The translations under genes were made by a program, and so were the position numbers. Shown here piece by piece: positions 1-8,779 of a DNA stretch of 64,000 nucleotides. This DNA comes from Nocardioides sp. Root122 (GTDB lineage: Bacteria > Actinomycetota > Actinomycetes > Propionibacteriales > Nocardioidaceae): contig NZ_LMDE01000001.1 of assembly GCF_001425025.1 (NCBI RefSeq), positions 292,751 to 356,750 on the forward strand. The letters run 5' to 3'. The notes below the pieces were generated by a model that searched no databases, was not told where the DNA came from, and saw nothing but the letters and a program-made list of their open reading frames with translations. The stretch's first letter is position 1. Each line of letters begins with the position of its first letter.

Positions 1-577
1 CCCGACGGGTGACCAGGCCGGTCAACGGGTCGATGGCCGCCTGCTCGCGCAGCTTGTCCGTGAGCCGAGCCGTGCGCTCGCTCGCGCGCACCAGGAGCCA
101 CGTGGTGATCGCCAACAGCACGCCGACGTTGGCCAGGTCGGTGAGGGCACGCTCCAGCGGGCTCAGCGCGAGGACGATCGCAGCGTCGGCGGCGACCGCG
201 CTGCCGGTCACCAGCCAGGCCGCCGGTGCTCGGAGCTGCGAGGCGGCGAAGAGGACCGGGGCACAGAGGACGACCTGCCCCGCGGCCGAGGCGTCGTGCG
301 TGGCGAGGTCAGCGAGGACGATGGCGGCGATGCCGAGAAGCGGCACGGGCAGCCACAGCCACACCCGGAACTGCTCCTTCACCACGACGAGCAGCAGGCC
401 GGCCAGCATCACCGCCAACGACGTGGCGATCACGGGAGCCTTCATCCCCGGAGCGAGGTCCTGCGGCGTGAACGCGGTGACGACGGCGCTGAGCCCACCC
501 GCGACGACGCACAGCGTCACGGCGAAGGTGGTGGCGGTCTTCGAGTCCCGCGGCTCGAGGACGGCACGATCGATCAT
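1..577 (-). CDS. Membrane-anchored GGDEF (diguanylate cyclase-like) protein, C-terminus beyond the window
   Basis: Only the first 192 codons are present; the gene runs off the left edge. The ATG at 577-575 follows a G-rich tract. Residues about 18-165 are hydrophobic and give five to six predicted membrane segments. They are followed by a short helical linker (TDKLREQAAI) and then DPLTGLVTR, the hallmark opening of a GGDEF domain. The active-site GGDEF loop itself lies outside the window, so catalytic competence cannot be judged. Family knowledge: membrane sensors of this layout make cyclic di-GMP from two GTP. It is divergent from the M48 peptidase gene that starts at 708. Confidence 0.85.
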   Translation of the reverse strand, partial: MIDRAVLEPRDSKTATTFAVTLCVVAGGLSAVVTAFTPQDLAPGMKAPVIATSLAVMLAGLLLVVVKEQFRVWLWLPVPLLGIAAIVLADLATHDASAAGQVVLCAPVLFAASQLRAPAAWLVTGSAVAADAAIVLALSPLERALTDLANVGVLLAITTWLLVRASERTARLTDKLREQAAIDPLTGLVTRR

Positions 578-707
578 CCCCCCAAGGTAAATGGGGGCGG
601 TCCGCGCTCGGGCCCTTTCTGCGTGATTGCCGGACGTCCGGGGAGGCGGGGTGGTGTCGGCGGCCGAAGGGCTGCGACCGACACGGCGCTTCTGCGAGGA
701 TCTCGCC

Positions 708-1739
708 ATGACCGACACGGGGGACAAGAAGCCGGCGCGCGTACGCGTCACACTGACCGACATCAGCTCGCGGGCGTGGGAGCACCCGGCGGACAAGGGC
801 GCCCTGGTGGCCCTGCGCCGCCTCAAGGGCTTCGACGTCCTGCTCAAGACGATGTCCGGGGTCTTCCGCGAGCGGGCCTGGCGGCTGACGCTGCTCGGCT
901 CCGCGGTGCGGGTCGACGAGCGGCAGTTCGCCCGGCTGCACCGGATCCTCGGCGAGGTGGGGCAGGCGCTCGACGCCACCGACCTCCCGGAGATGTACGT
1001 CCAGTCCGACCCCACGCTGAGCGCCATCACCGTCGGCATGGACAAGCCGATCATCGTGCTGTCGTCCGGACTCGTGCACCACCTCGACGACGACGAGCTC
1101 CGCTTCGTCATCGGCCACGAGCTCGGGCACGCGATCAGCGGCCACGCGGTCTACCGCACGCTGCTGGTGCGTCTCCTCGGACTGGGTGGCCTGCTGAGCG
1201 CCATCCCCGGCGGTGCCCTGGGCATCCGGATGGTCACGGTCGGCCTCCTCGAGTGGTCCCGCAAGTCCGAGCTGTCCGCCGACCGCGCCGGCGTCCTGGC
1301 GTGTCAGGACCCGACCGCTGCCCTGCGGTCCCACATGAAGCTGGCCAGTGGCGGGACCCTCGACGAGCTCGACACCACCTCGTTCCTGGCCCAGGGCGCC
1401 GAGTACGACGAGGGTGGCGACGTGCGGGAGTCCCTCATCAAGCTCTCGCTGCTCCAGCAGCAGTCGCACCCGTTCGCCGTCGTCCGCGCCACCGAGCTGC
1501 GCCGCTGGATCGACTCGGGCGCCTACACCGCGATCCTGGGCGGTGCCTACCCGCGCCGGCAGGACGACGACGGCGCGTCGGTGTCCGCCGCCGCACAGGA
1601 GGCGGCGGCCAGCTATGGCGAGTCCTTCGAGCGGACCCAGGACACGCTCGGCAAGGTGGTGCACGACCTCGCCGGGTGGATGGGCACGGCCAGCACCTGG
1701 CTCAACGACCGCTTCCGTCGCGGCAGCGAGAGCGCCTGA
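708..1739 (+). CDS. M48-family zinc metallopeptidase
   Basis: A 343-aa protein. The ATG at 708 is chosen over an upstream in-frame start because a GAGGA ribosome site lies 7 nt before it and the extension is low in conservation. Zinc site HELGH is at residues 137-141, and the third ligand is expected at E188 in ELSADRAG, which is the M48 arrangement (HEXXH plus a downstream Glu in an ExxxD context). A hydrophobic stretch lies between the two motifs (about 150-180). There is no clear signal peptide, so a cytoplasmic or peripheral membrane location is likely. M48 enzymes such as HtpX-like proteins act in protein quality control; the substrate here is unknown. The last 70 residues look flexible and polar. 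Confidence 0.9.
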   Translation: MTDTGDKKPARVRVTLTDISSRAWEHPADKGALVALRRLKGFDVLLKTMSGVFRERAWRLTLLGSAVRVDERQFARLHRILGEVGQALDATDLPEMYVQSDPTLSAITVGMDKPIIVLSSGLVHHLDDDELRFVIGHELGHAISGHAVYRTLLVRLLGLGGLLSAIPGGALGIRMVTVGLLEWSRKSELSADRAGVLACQDPTAALRSHMKLASGGTLDELDTTSFLAQGAEYDEGGDVRESLIKLSLLQQQSHPFAVVRATELRRWIDSGAYTAILGGAYPRRQDDDGASVSAAAQEAAASYGESFERTQDTLGKVVHDLAGWMGTASTWLNDRFRRGSESA

Positions 1740-1742
1740 GCG

Positions 1743-2765
1743 CTAGCGACTCCTCGCCCGGAGCCGGGCGATGACCTCGGTCTTGTGCGCGAGCCTGGCC
1801 TGCAGCCGCTCGATCGTCGCCAGCGCGGCCTCGAGCTGGCGGCGCTGCACCTCGTGCTGCCCCTTGAGCCACTCGAGGTGCCCGAGGCCCTCCTCCAGCT
1901 TGGCGCTCAGCCAGTCCTTCTCCTTCGCCTGTCGCTCGTGCTCGCCGCGGAGCCAGGCGAGGTCGCGCTGGAGCAGGGCGATGGTGGCGCGCTCCTCGAC
2001 CAGCTGCTCGCGGCGGCCCGCCTCGCAACGGCGATCTATCTCGTCCTGTGCGCCCGGACCGACGACGAGTGCGTGCCAGGGACGCAGCTCCTCGACCCGC
2101 GCCTCGTCGGTCCACGTGTCGCGCCCGTCGCTGCTCGTGGGGAACTGGAGAGCGGTCATCCGCGACGAGGTGGCCCCCGCGTACGACGGGTGCCGCATGA
2201 GCTTGCGGAACTGCCAGTGGTCGGGCCACCAACCGCTCGGCGTCGTGTCCCAGCGGTCGTCGACGGCGTCGTACAGCTGTCGTGTGTGTGCCGTGCCGGT
2301 GATGCTGACCGAGCAGAAGCGGACATCGTCGCGCAGGTGCATCGCCACCACGTCGCGGTCGGCGAGGTCGGAGGCGTAGAAGCGGACACGTCCGTCCGGT
2401 CGCACCTCTCCGTTGAGGCTCTGCGCGAACGAGTGGTCCTCGAGCAGGTCGAGCAGGTCGGCCACGTGGTCGGGGAGCAGCAGGTCGTCGTCGCAGAGGT
2501 AGAAGATGGCATCGCTGCGTGCGGCCCGGACCGCGTCGTGGCGGTAGCGCTCGCCGTGGTGGGGACCCTTGGGGAAGTCGAGGAACCGCACACGCTCGTC
2601 GCCAGCCACCAGGTCTGCCACCACGGCGCGTACGGCGTCGGTGACCCCGTCGCCGATGAGCAGCACCTCGAGGTCGTCAACGGTCTGCCGCAGCACTGTG
2701 TCGACCGTCAGCGGCAGCGTGGTCGGCTTGTCGTGGATCGGGACGAGGACCGAGGCGCGCGTCAT
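1743..2765 (-). CDS. GT2-family glycosyltransferase with C-terminal coiled coil
   Basis: A 340-aa protein. Residues 1-100 form a GT-A fold start (SVLVPIHDKPTTLPLTVDTVLRQ) with the nucleotide-binding DDD in YLCDDDLLLPDH. About 200 residues of transferase-like sequence follow. The last 105 residues are charged heptads rich in Glu, Arg and Leu, predicting a long coiled coil. This tail is unusual for a small GT2 and suggests oligomerisation or attachment to a larger glycan assembly. It is the last gene of a minus-strand operon; its ATG overlaps the stop of the upstream cupin gene. It probably transfers the sugar made by the neighbouring aminotransferase and isomerase; acceptor and donor are unknown. 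Confidence 0.85.
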   Translation of the reverse strand: MTRASVLVPIHDKPTTLPLTVDTVLRQTVDDLEVLLIGDGVTDAVRAVVADLVAGDERVRFLDFPKGPHHGERYRHDAVRAARSDAIFYLCDDDLLLPDHVADLLDLLEDHSFAQSLNGEVRPDGRVRFYASDLADRDVVAMHLRDDVRFCSVSITGTAHTRQLYDAVDDRWDTTPSGWWPDHWQFRKLMRHPSYAGATSSRMTALQFPTSSDGRDTWTDEARVEELRPWHALVVGPGAQDEIDRRCEAGRREQLVEERATIALLQRDLAWLRGEHERQAKEKDWLSAKLEEGLGHLEWLKGQHEVQRRQLEAALATIERLQARLAHKTEVIARLRARSR

Positions 2766-3109
2766 GACGGGCTCCGGTAGGGCTCGTCGCAGAGCACGGC
2801 CACGACCGAGTGGGCGCCGTCGAGCTGGTAGTCGACGTGGTCGCCGGACGCGATGGTGACGGAGTCGCCGGGCTTCTCGAGCACGCGGACGGCGTCCGGC
2901 GTTCCGGCGCGCCCGAGCGTGACCGTGGCGCTGCCGCAGACCAGGACGATCAGCTCGGTGCAGGTCGCGCGGTGCCCTCCTCGCGGCGCGCCACCCGCCC
3001 TGCCGACCACCGTGAACACCCGCCGGATCGGGAACTCGAGCTCGTCGCCCTCGACGACGAGCAGCTCGCCTCGGTCGTCGCGGTGGACCGGGAAGGTGCG
3101 CTCAGCCAC
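2762..3109 (-). CDS. FdtA/WxcM-like cupin, probable nucleotide-sugar 3,4-ketoisomerase
   Basis: A 115-aa protein starting at GTG 3109, which overlaps the stop of the aminotransferase gene. The sequence resembles FdtA/QdtA: an RGELLVVE opening, RRVFTVV, then RGGHRA (the position of the active-site histidine region RGxHAH) and a GD(S)VTI cupin strand ahead of a C-terminal DEPY. FdtA-type enzymes convert dTDP-4-keto-6-deoxyglucose to the 3-keto isomer, which a DegT-family enzyme then transaminates; the adjacent gene fits that partner role. The second His of the family HAH triplet is not evident here, so activity is less certain than membership. Confidence 0.75.
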   Translation of the reverse strand: MAERTFPVHRDDRGELLVVEGDELEFPIRRVFTVVGRAGGAPRGGHRATCTELIVLVCGSATVTLGRAGTPDAVRVLEKPGDSVTIASGDHVDYQLDGAHSVVAVLCDEPYRSPS

Positions 3110-4196
3110 GAGGCGTCCACTCGTGCAGAGCGGCCGCCACGCGATCGGCCTCCTCGTCGGTGAGCTCCGGGAAGCAGGGGAGGCTGAGGACCCGGCCTGC
3201 CAGTGAGGCGGCCACGGGGGCGGGGCCTCCCTCCGCCCTGAGGCCGGGCATGTCACCGACCACGTGGGGGTAGTGCACGGCAGTGTCGACGCCGTGCGCG
3301 GCGAGGTGGTCGGCGAGCCCGCCGCGGTCGTCGGTGATCGCCACCGCATGGTGAGCGACCGTCGTCTCGGGGTCACCCCAGAGCACGGCGGAGCCGACGA
3401 GGGCAGAACGCCAGCGGGCCGCCAGCTGGCGGCGGCGCTGGTTGCGGGCGTCGAGGTGGGGGAGGCGTGCCGAGAGCACCGCCGCCTGGAGAGGGTCGAG
3501 GCGGGTGTTGCGTCCGTTCGCGAGGTCCGGCCGGAAGCGCTCGTCAACCCACCCGTACTGCCGCAGCGCCCTGGCCCTTGCGGCGATCACGGGGTCGGCG
3601 AAGCCGACCAGTCCTCCGTCGCCGACCGCGCCGAGGTTCTTGGTCGGGTAGAAGCTGAAGGTGGCAGCATCGCCCGTGGTGCCGACGTGACGGCCGGCGA
3701 CGCGCAGACCGTGCGCCTGCGCGCAGTCCTCGACGAGCGCCAGGCCGAGGCGGCGGCGCCAGGCGTCCAGCTCCTCCAGTGGTACGGCGTCGCCGTGCAG
3801 GTGCGTGACGACGACGGCCTCGACGCCCGGGCGGTGGGCGGCGGCCGCGGTGTCGGCGTCGACGAAGGTCGACGAGGACGCCAGGTCCATCACTACCGGG
3901 ACGAGCCCCGCGAGGCGGGCGGCCGTGGCGGCGTACCCGCCCTCATCGGCAGCCACCAGCACGCCGGCGCCGGGCGACAGGTCGAGCGCGGTCATCGCGA
4001 CGACCAGGGCGTCGGTGCCGTTGCCAACTCCCACCGTGTGGCCCAGCCCGGTGTAGTCGGCGAACGCGGCCTCGAAGGACTCGACCTCCGGCCCGAGGAC
4101 CCACGGTCCGTCGGTGATCACCCGCGACACCGCGTCGCGCACTGCAGCAGCCTCGTCGCCGGCCAACCGGGTCGGTGCCGCGGACGGGACCCTCAC
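3102..4196 (-). CDS. DegT/DnrJ/EryC1/StrS-family PLP sugar aminotransferase
   Basis: A 364-aa protein of normal length for the family. Visible motifs are VGVGNGTDAL near residues 55-64 (cofactor phosphate loop), VEDCAQAHG at 155-163, and the PLP lysine K186 in SFYPTKNLGAVGDGG. These sugar aminotransferases use glutamate to aminate a keto group of a nucleotide-linked deoxysugar. The immediate neighbour downstream is an FdtA-like isomerase, so a 3-amino-3,6-dideoxyhexose (Fuc3N or Qui3N type) is a reasonable product; this is an inference. The start overlaps the end of the DUF849 gene by 4 nt. Confidence 0.9.
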   Translation of the reverse strand: MRVPSAAPTRLAGDEAAAVRDAVSRVITDGPWVLGPEVESFEAAFADYTGLGHTVGVGNGTDALVVAMTALDLSPGAGVLVAADEGGYAATAARLAGLVPVVMDLASSSTFVDADTAAAAHRPGVEAVVVTHLHGDAVPLEELDAWRRRLGLALVEDCAQAHGLRVAGRHVGTTGDAATFSFYPTKNLGAVGDGGLVGFADPVIAARARALRQYGWVDERFRPDLANGRNTRLDPLQAAVLSARLPHLDARNQRRRQLAARWRSALVGSAVLWGDPETTVAHHAVAITDDRGGLADHLAAHGVDTAVHYPHVVGDMPGLRAEGGPAPVAASLAGRVLSLPCFPELTDEEADRVAAALHEWTPRG

Positions 4197-5047
4197 GGCT
4201 GTGCCAGCCGGTGGCGGAGCTCCTCGGGCGTCATCATCGTGCGCCCGTGCAGCTGGAGCAGATCGTGGACGCGCTCGACCAGCATGGGGTTGGTGGCGAG
4301 CGTGGTGCGGTGGCGGTCGAACCAGATGCCGTCCTCCACCCCGACGCGGACCCCGCCCCCGGCGGCGATCGAGTGGGTCTGCACAGGGAGCCCAAAGTCT
4401 CCGAGCCCGGCGCCCGACCAGATCGTGCCCTCCGGGAGCCGGTCGACGGCAAGGCCGATCTCACCCAAGGTCGGCTGCATCCCGGCGACGTTGCCGAAGA
4501 ACAGGTTCGCGACCACGGGCCCGGGCAGCAGACCCTTGCGCCGGAGGACGTGGACGTAGTTGACCATCCCGAAGTCGAACAGCTCGAGCTCCGGCACGAT
4601 CCCGCGGTCGAGCATGATCCGCGCGAGCGCGTGGATCGTGTCCGGACTGTTGACCGAGGCCTGGGTCAGGAAGTTGAGCGAGGAGAGCGTCAGCGAGGCC
4701 AGGTCGGGCTTGAGGTCGTCGTCGAGGGCGAGGCAGTCGGCGCGGCGCTCGACCTCCGACCAGGTGCGTCCGCTCGTGCTGACGTTGATGACCACGTCGG
4801 GGGAGCTCTCGCGGACTGCGCCGACGATGCGGGCGTAGGCCTCACGCTCCCACGTGGGGGCGCCGTCCTCGCCACGCGCGTGGATGTGAACCGACGTGAT
4901 GCCGATCGCCGCAGCTGCCGCCACGTCGGCGGCGATCTCGTCCGGGGTGAGCGGCACGTGCGGCGTCATGGCGCGGGTGGGCACCATGCCAGTCGGTGCC
5001 AGCACGATCGGTGCCGGCTGGTCGAGGTCGTTCAGCAGTGGGGGCAC
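4193..5047 (-). CDS. BKACE-family (DUF849) beta-keto acid cleavage enzyme-like protein
   Basis: A 284-aa TIM-barrel protein with the DUF849 signature: an APTG opening loop, VHIHARGEDG (His-x-His metal site), INVSTSG, and ELELFDFGM near the middle. Known BKACE members condense a beta-keto acid with acetyl-CoA and cleave it, giving acetoacetate and a CoA ester; the substrate varies widely. The GTG start at 5047 overlaps the last 16 nt of the NeuD-like gene, and a longer upstream open frame is ignored because it is antisense-like sequence. Its position inside a nucleotide-sugar operon is unexpected and suggests it either makes or recycles an acyl donor for sugar N-acylation (inference). Confidence 0.8.
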   Translation of the reverse strand: MPPLLNDLDQPAPIVLAPTGMVPTRAMTPHVPLTPDEIAADVAAAAAIGITSVHIHARGEDGAPTWEREAYARIVGAVRESSPDVVINVSTSGRTWSEVERRADCLALDDDLKPDLASLTLSSLNFLTQASVNSPDTIHALARIMLDRGIVPELELFDFGMVNYVHVLRRKGLLPGPVVANLFFGNVAGMQPTLGEIGLAVDRLPEGTIWSGAGLGDFGLPVQTHSIAAGGGVRVGVEDGIWFDRHRTTLATNPMLVERVHDLLQLHGRTMMTPEELRHRLAQP

Positions 5048-5673
5048 GTCAGCTCCTCGACGTCCTGGGCGCGAAGCACCCGCGCCGGGTTGCCGACCAC
5101 CACGTCGCCGGGTGCGACGTCGCGGGTCACCACTGCTCCGGCGCCGACGACGGCCCCGTGCCCGATCGTGACCTCCGGGAGGACAGTGGCGCCGGCACCG
5201 ACGAACGCACTGGTCTGGACGACCACCCCGCCGGCCAGCACGACTCCCGGCCCGGTCGAGGCGCCGAAGCCCAGGTGCGCGTCGTGCCCGATCGAGCTGG
5301 ACCGGTTGACGTTGGCGTGGCAGCCGATGCTCGCGTGCGCTCCCAGCACCGCGCCCGCATTGACGTACGCACCATGGGCGATCGTCGCCGTCGACGGGAC
5401 GACCGCGGTCGGGTCCACGAGGGACTCGGCGTCCGACCACCCGGCGTCGGCCGCGGCGTGTGCGGCCCGGCCGCGGTGGGCGGCAGAGGAGAGGCCCAGC
5501 GTGAACGGCGTACGCGGGACGGCGTCGGTCAGCTCGACCAGGCCCGGCAGGCGAGGATCGGCGCCGCCGTGGTTGTCGACGCACACGACGTCCCGGACCA
5601 TCCGTCGGGCGGACTCGACGACGTCGAACGCGTAGGGGGAGGCCACCCCGAAGAGGGTGAGGGGGCGCGACAT
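5032..5673 (-). CDS. NeuD/PglD-like sugar O/N-acyltransferase
   Basis: A 213-aa protein. Residues 1-80 form a Rossmann-like sugar-binding region typical of NeuD/PglD proteins. Residues about 85-195 consist of left-handed beta-helix hexapeptide repeats (IAHGAYVNAGAVLGAHASIG and following), ending in VVGNPARVLRA. These enzymes acetylate amino sugars or sialic acids with acetyl-CoA. The C-terminus ends in CPHC, an unusual Cys pair. It is the first gene of the minus-strand sugar operon, so the aminotransferase product is the likely acceptor. A strong hairpin at 5721-5752 separates it from the gene behind. Confidence 0.85.
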   Translation of the reverse strand: MSRPLTLFGVASPYAFDVVESARRMVRDVVCVDNHGGADPRLPGLVELTDAVPRTPFTLGLSSAAHRGRAAHAAADAGWSDAESLVDPTAVVPSTATIAHGAYVNAGAVLGAHASIGCHANVNRSSSIGHDAHLGFGASTGPGVVLAGGVVVQTSAFVGAGATVLPEVTIGHGAVVGAGAVVTRDVAPGDVVVGNPARVLRAQDVEELTCPHC

Positions 5674-5720
5674 GGTCAGAGGCTAGTGGCGTCCGCGGCC
5701 GCCGTGCGGAAAATGTGCGC

Positions 5721-5752
5721 GGGCCCCGGACACCGTGAGGTGTCCAGGGCCC
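5721..5752 (-). terminator. Hairpin terminator behind the 47-aa membrane protein gene
   Basis: GGGCCC and GGACACC arms pair with GGTGTCC and GGGCCC around a GTGA loop, giving a stem of about 13 bp with one mismatch. It lies 20 nt past the stop of the gene ending at 5772 and before the sugar operon, where an intrinsic terminator would be expected. There is no clear U-tract. Confidence 0.6.
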
Positions 5753-5771
5753 GACGCGTAGGTGGAGAGCG

Positions 5772-5915
5772 CTACCAGACTCGGCGGCTGCTGCCGCCGA
5801 TCGGGACGAAGTTCAGCACCAGACCCACCACGATCAGGATGATCCCGAGAGTGGTCAGGATGCTCTGGGGCAGAAGCAGCCCGAGGATGAGCAGGATCAG
5901 TCCGAGGACAATCAT
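5772..5915 (-). CDS. Small hydrophobic membrane protein (DUF6131-like)
   Basis: A 47-aa protein with two closely spaced membrane helices (about residues 2-15 and 21-36) joined by a PQS turn, and a basic RR near the end. The ATG at 5915 is set by an excellent AGGAGGAG ribosome site. Proteins of this size and pattern (MIVLGLILLILG...) are common in actinobacteria and of unknown function. It is monocistronic, with a terminator hairpin just downstream. Confidence 0.85.
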   Translation of the reverse strand: MIVLGLILLILGLLLPQSILTTLGIILIVVGLVLNFVPIGGSSRRVW

Positions 5916-6016
5916 TCTTTCTCCTCCTAAGTTGTCGCCCACTTTGGGCGGCGCGCACACTATGCCGGTTCCGGTCCGGGAGGGAAACCCTCCCTGCGGG
6001 TGACCGCCGACAGCGG

Positions 6017-6898
6017 TCAGGCCTCGGCGAGCGCCTCGATGGCGTCGTGGATCGACAGGGTGCGGCGGGCGGACTCGACGTGGAGGTTCTCCACCATCCT
6101 GCCGTTGTACGTCACCACACCGGCGCCGTGCCCGTCCTCCCAGGCGGCGATGAGCCCGCGGGCGTCCTCGACGGCCCGCTCGCTCGGTGCGAAGGCCGCG
6201 TTGGCGCCCTCGACCTGACCGGGGTGGATCAGCGTCTTGCCGTCGAAGCCCATCTGGCGGCCCTGCTCGCACTCGGCGAGGAAGCCCTCGGCGTCCTTGA
6301 CGTCGTTGAAGACCCCGTCGAGGACCGCGATGCCGGCGGCGCGGCCGGCGAGGAGGGCGGTGTGCAGGCTCGGCAGGATCGGCGCGCGGCCCGGGACGTG
6401 CTCGGCGTACAGCTCCTTGACGAGGTCGTTGGTGCCGAGCACGAACGCGCCCAGTCGCCCGGAGGCGCGGGCGATGGCGAGCGCGTCGAGGATCGCGACG
6501 GGTGTCTCGACCATCGCCCACAGCAGGGTGTGGTCGGGTGCGCCGGCCTTCTCCATCGCGGCGACGAGCTGCGCGACCTCGTCGGCACTGTTGACCTTCG
6601 GCACCACGATCGCCGCCGGGCCGGCCTGGCTGGCCGCCACGATGTCCGCGTCGTGCCACTCGGTGCCGATGCCGTTGACACGGATGGTGACCGTGCGCCG
6701 GCCGTAGTCGCCGCTGGCGGCGGCTGCCGCGGCCGCCTCGCGGGCAGCAGGCTTGGCGTCGGGGGCGACCGCGTCCTCGAGGTCGAGGATCAGCGCGTCG
6801 CAGGCGATCGACTTCGCCTTCTCCAGCGCCCGCTCGTTGGAGCTGGGCATGTAGAGGACGGAGCGGAGCGGGGTGAAGGTCGCGTCCGGGCTGCTCAT
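6017..6898 (-). CDS. CitE-like CoA-ester lyase/thioesterase (HpcH/HpaI aldolase family)
   Basis: A 293-aa TIM-barrel protein: [29 protein letters not shown] (metal and substrate Glu/Asp), TIRVNG, VVPKV, WAMVETP and LIHPGQVE are all in family order. Members are malyl-CoA, methylmalyl-CoA or citramalyl-CoA lyases or thioesterases. It overlaps the upstream malyl-CoA-lyase-like gene by ATGA and is therefore probably co-translated. The pair recalls the Mcl1 (lyase) and Mcl2 ((3S)-malyl-CoA thioesterase) division of labour of the ethylmalonyl-CoA pathway, although the rest of that pathway is not in this window. Confidence 0.85.
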   Translation of the reverse strand: MSSPDATFTPLRSVLYMPSSNERALEKAKSIACDALILDLEDAVAPDAKPAAREAAAAAAASGDYGRRTVTIRVNGIGTEWHDADIVAASQAGPAAIVVPKVNSADEVAQLVAAMEKAGAPDHTLLWAMVETPVAILDALAIARASGRLGAFVLGTNDLVKELYAEHVPGRAPILPSLHTALLAGRAAGIAVLDGVFNDVKDAEGFLAECEQGRQMGFDGKTLIHPGQVEGANAAFAPSERAVEDARGLIAAWEDGHGAGVVTYNGRMVENLHVESARRTLSIHDAIEALAEA

Positions 6899-7977
6899 GC
6901 CGGCACCTCGATGGCGTCGTAGGCCTGCTTCAGGTCGGGGTCGATCGCGGCGAGCTCGTCGGCCAGCGCGACCATCACCTGGCACTGCTTCACCGAGGCG
7001 TCGTCCTCCATCTTGCCGTCGAGCATCACCGCGCCGGTGCCGTCGCCCATCGCGGCGATGACCCGCCGTGCGTGGGCGACGTCCTCGACGCTGGGGGAGA
7101 AGACCTTGTTGGCGATCTTGATCTGCGCCGGGTGCAGGCTCCACGCGCCGACGCAGCCGAGCAGGAAGGCGTTGCGGAACTGGTCCTCGCACGCGACCGT
7201 GTCGGCGATGTCGCCGAACGGCCCGTAGTAGGGGTAGATGCCGTGCATCGCGCACGCGTCGACCATCCGGGCGATCGTGTAGTGCCACAGGTCCTGCTGG
7301 TACGTCGTCCGCTCGGCGTCGTACTGGGGCACGCCGAGGTCGTCCTTCACCGGGTCCTTGCGCACGAGGTAGCCCGGGTGGCCGCCGCCGACACGGGTGG
7401 TCTTCATCCGGCGGTCGGCGGCGAGGTCGGCCGGGCCGAGCGAGAGGCCCTGCATGCGCGGGCTGGCCGCGCAGATCTCCTCGATGTTGGCCACGCCGCG
7501 CGCGGTCTCGAGGATCGCGTGGACCAGGATCGGGCGGTCGATGCCGGCCTTGGCCTCGAGCTGCGCGAGCAGCCGGTCGACGTAGTGGATGTCCTCGGCG
7601 CCCTGCACCTTCGGCACCATGATCACGTCGAGCTTGTCGCCGATCTCCGGCACCAGCGTGGTCAGGTCGTCGAGCACCCACGGGCTGTCGAGCGAGTTGA
7701 TCCGGGTCCAGAACTGGGTCGGCCCGAAGTCGGTCGCCTTCCCGATCTCGACGAGGCCTTGGCGGGACTTCTCCTTGTTCTCCGCCTTGACCGCGTCCTC
7801 GAGGTTGCCGAGGAGCACGTCGACGGTGCCGACCATGCCGGGCACCTTCGCGGCCATCTTCTCGTTGCCCGGGTCGAAGAAGTGGATCGCGCGGCTCGGC
7901 CGGGCCGGGATGTCGCGCAGCGGCGCTGGGGCCCCGACGGCGAGCGGGGCGAAGAAGTCCTTGGCGGAACGTGTCAT
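6895..7977 (-). CDS. Malyl-CoA/beta-methylmalyl-CoA lyase-like protein
   Basis: A 360-aa protein. The ATG at 7977 opens [17 protein letters not shown]; an upstream in-frame extension is judged spurious. Motifs are [15 protein letters not shown] (metal-binding region), [46 protein letters not shown] and [16 protein letters not shown], all characteristic of the Mcl1 branch of the CitE family. Expected reaction: reversible cleavage of malyl-CoA or methylmalyl-CoA to glyoxylate plus acetyl- or propionyl-CoA. It is first of a two-gene unit with the CitE-like gene. Confidence 0.85.
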   Translation of the reverse strand: MTRSAKDFFAPLAVGAPAPLRDIPARPSRAIHFFDPGNEKMAAKVPGMVGTVDVLLGNLEDAVKAENKEKSRQGLVEIGKATDFGPTQFWTRINSLDSPWVLDDLTTLVPEIGDKLDVIMVPKVQGAEDIHYVDRLLAQLEAKAGIDRPILVHAILETARGVANIEEICAASPRMQGLSLGPADLAADRRMKTTRVGGGHPGYLVRKDPVKDDLGVPQYDAERTTYQQDLWHYTIARMVDACAMHGIYPYYGPFGDIADTVACEDQFRNAFLLGCVGAWSLHPAQIKIANKVFSPSVEDVAHARRVIAAMGDGTGAVMLDGKMEDDASVKQCQVMVALADELAAIDPDLKQAYDAIEVPA

Positions 7978-8047
7978 GGGCCGCAAACTACCGCCGCTCC
8001 GGCGGCCGTCGATATGACGGATGTCTCGCTCTCGTCCGAGGTCCTGG

Positions 8048-8620
8048 TCAGCGACCCCGCAGGCGTGACCACCAGGACTGCTTCCGCGGGGCCGGCTCCG
8101 CGGCGGCGCGGGCCGCGCGCTGCGCTGCGATGAGTGCCGTACGCCGCTCGCGCCAGGCGGCGACCTCGGCGTCGACGTCACGCGTCGGGGTCACCACGGG
8201 TGGTCCGCCCTGCAGCTGGCGGCGGGTCTCGACCACCCGGCGGTTGAAGTCCGCGAGCTCACGCCGGACCTCGCTCTCGGCCGGGATCGCGTCGAGCCGC
8301 GCGTCGAGCTCGGCGTCCTCCTTGCGCAGCGCGATCGCCGGCGGCAGGAGCGCGATGTTCTCGCGCTCGACGAGCTTCTTCAGCCACCAGTCGGGGTCGT
8401 GCTCGGCCCCCAGGTCCTCGATCGGCTTGCCCTGGCCCGGCAGGTCGTCGAACTCCCCGCGCTCCATCGCCCGGCGCACCTGCTGGTCGACCCAGCTGGC
8501 CTGGTGGGCGATCCGTGCCGCCGCCGCGGACCGGCCGGTGCGATCGTCGCGCTCGGCCCCACGTCGTACGGACCCGGTGTCCGGGTTCTCGAACCCGTCC
8601 TCCCGGTCGCGCTCCGACAT
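8048..8620 (-). CDS. DUF1992 (DnaJ-homologue subfamily C28-type domain) protein
   Basis: A 190-aa protein. The core [29 protein letters not shown] followed by [15 protein letters not shown] is the DUF1992 domain, found in bacteria and in human DNAJC28. The function is not established and there is no J domain. The C-terminal third is Arg/Ala-rich and helical, ending in SWWSRLRGR, which could touch membrane or nucleic acid. The start ATG is at 8620. It is divergent from malQ across a region with two matching palindromes. Confidence 0.85.
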   Translation of the reverse strand: MSERDREDGFENPDTGSVRRGAERDDRTGRSAAAARIAHQASWVDQQVRRAMERGEFDDLPGQGKPIEDLGAEHDPDWWLKKLVERENIALLPPAIALRKEDAELDARLDAIPAESEVRRELADFNRRVVETRRQLQGGPPVVTPTRDVDAEVAAWRERRTALIAAQRAARAAAEPAPRKQSWWSRLRGR

Positions 8621-8644
8621 GCCTCCACTGTACGAGCCCGGCCC

Positions 8645-8710
8645 CGGACACGTGTCCGCGAAGTCGCCCCCCTCGGGCCGTTCGCCGGGCGACATCCCGG
8701 ACACGTGTCC
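8645..8710. promoter_or_regulatory. Twin palindromes, candidate operator pair
   Basis: CGGACACGTGTCCG at 8645-8658 is a perfect 14-bp palindrome, and GGACACGTGTCC recurs at 8699-8710. Their centres are 53 bp apart, almost exactly five helical turns. They lie between the divergent starts of the DUF1992 gene (8620) and malQ (8780). This is the arrangement expected for a dimeric repressor binding cooperatively; the regulator is not in the window. Confidence 0.45.
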
Positions 8711-8779
8711 TGCTCCGGGGGAGCTTCCCGCCCCTGCGGACCTGCCGGACCCCCTCCCGGCGCGTGACAGGCTGGGACC

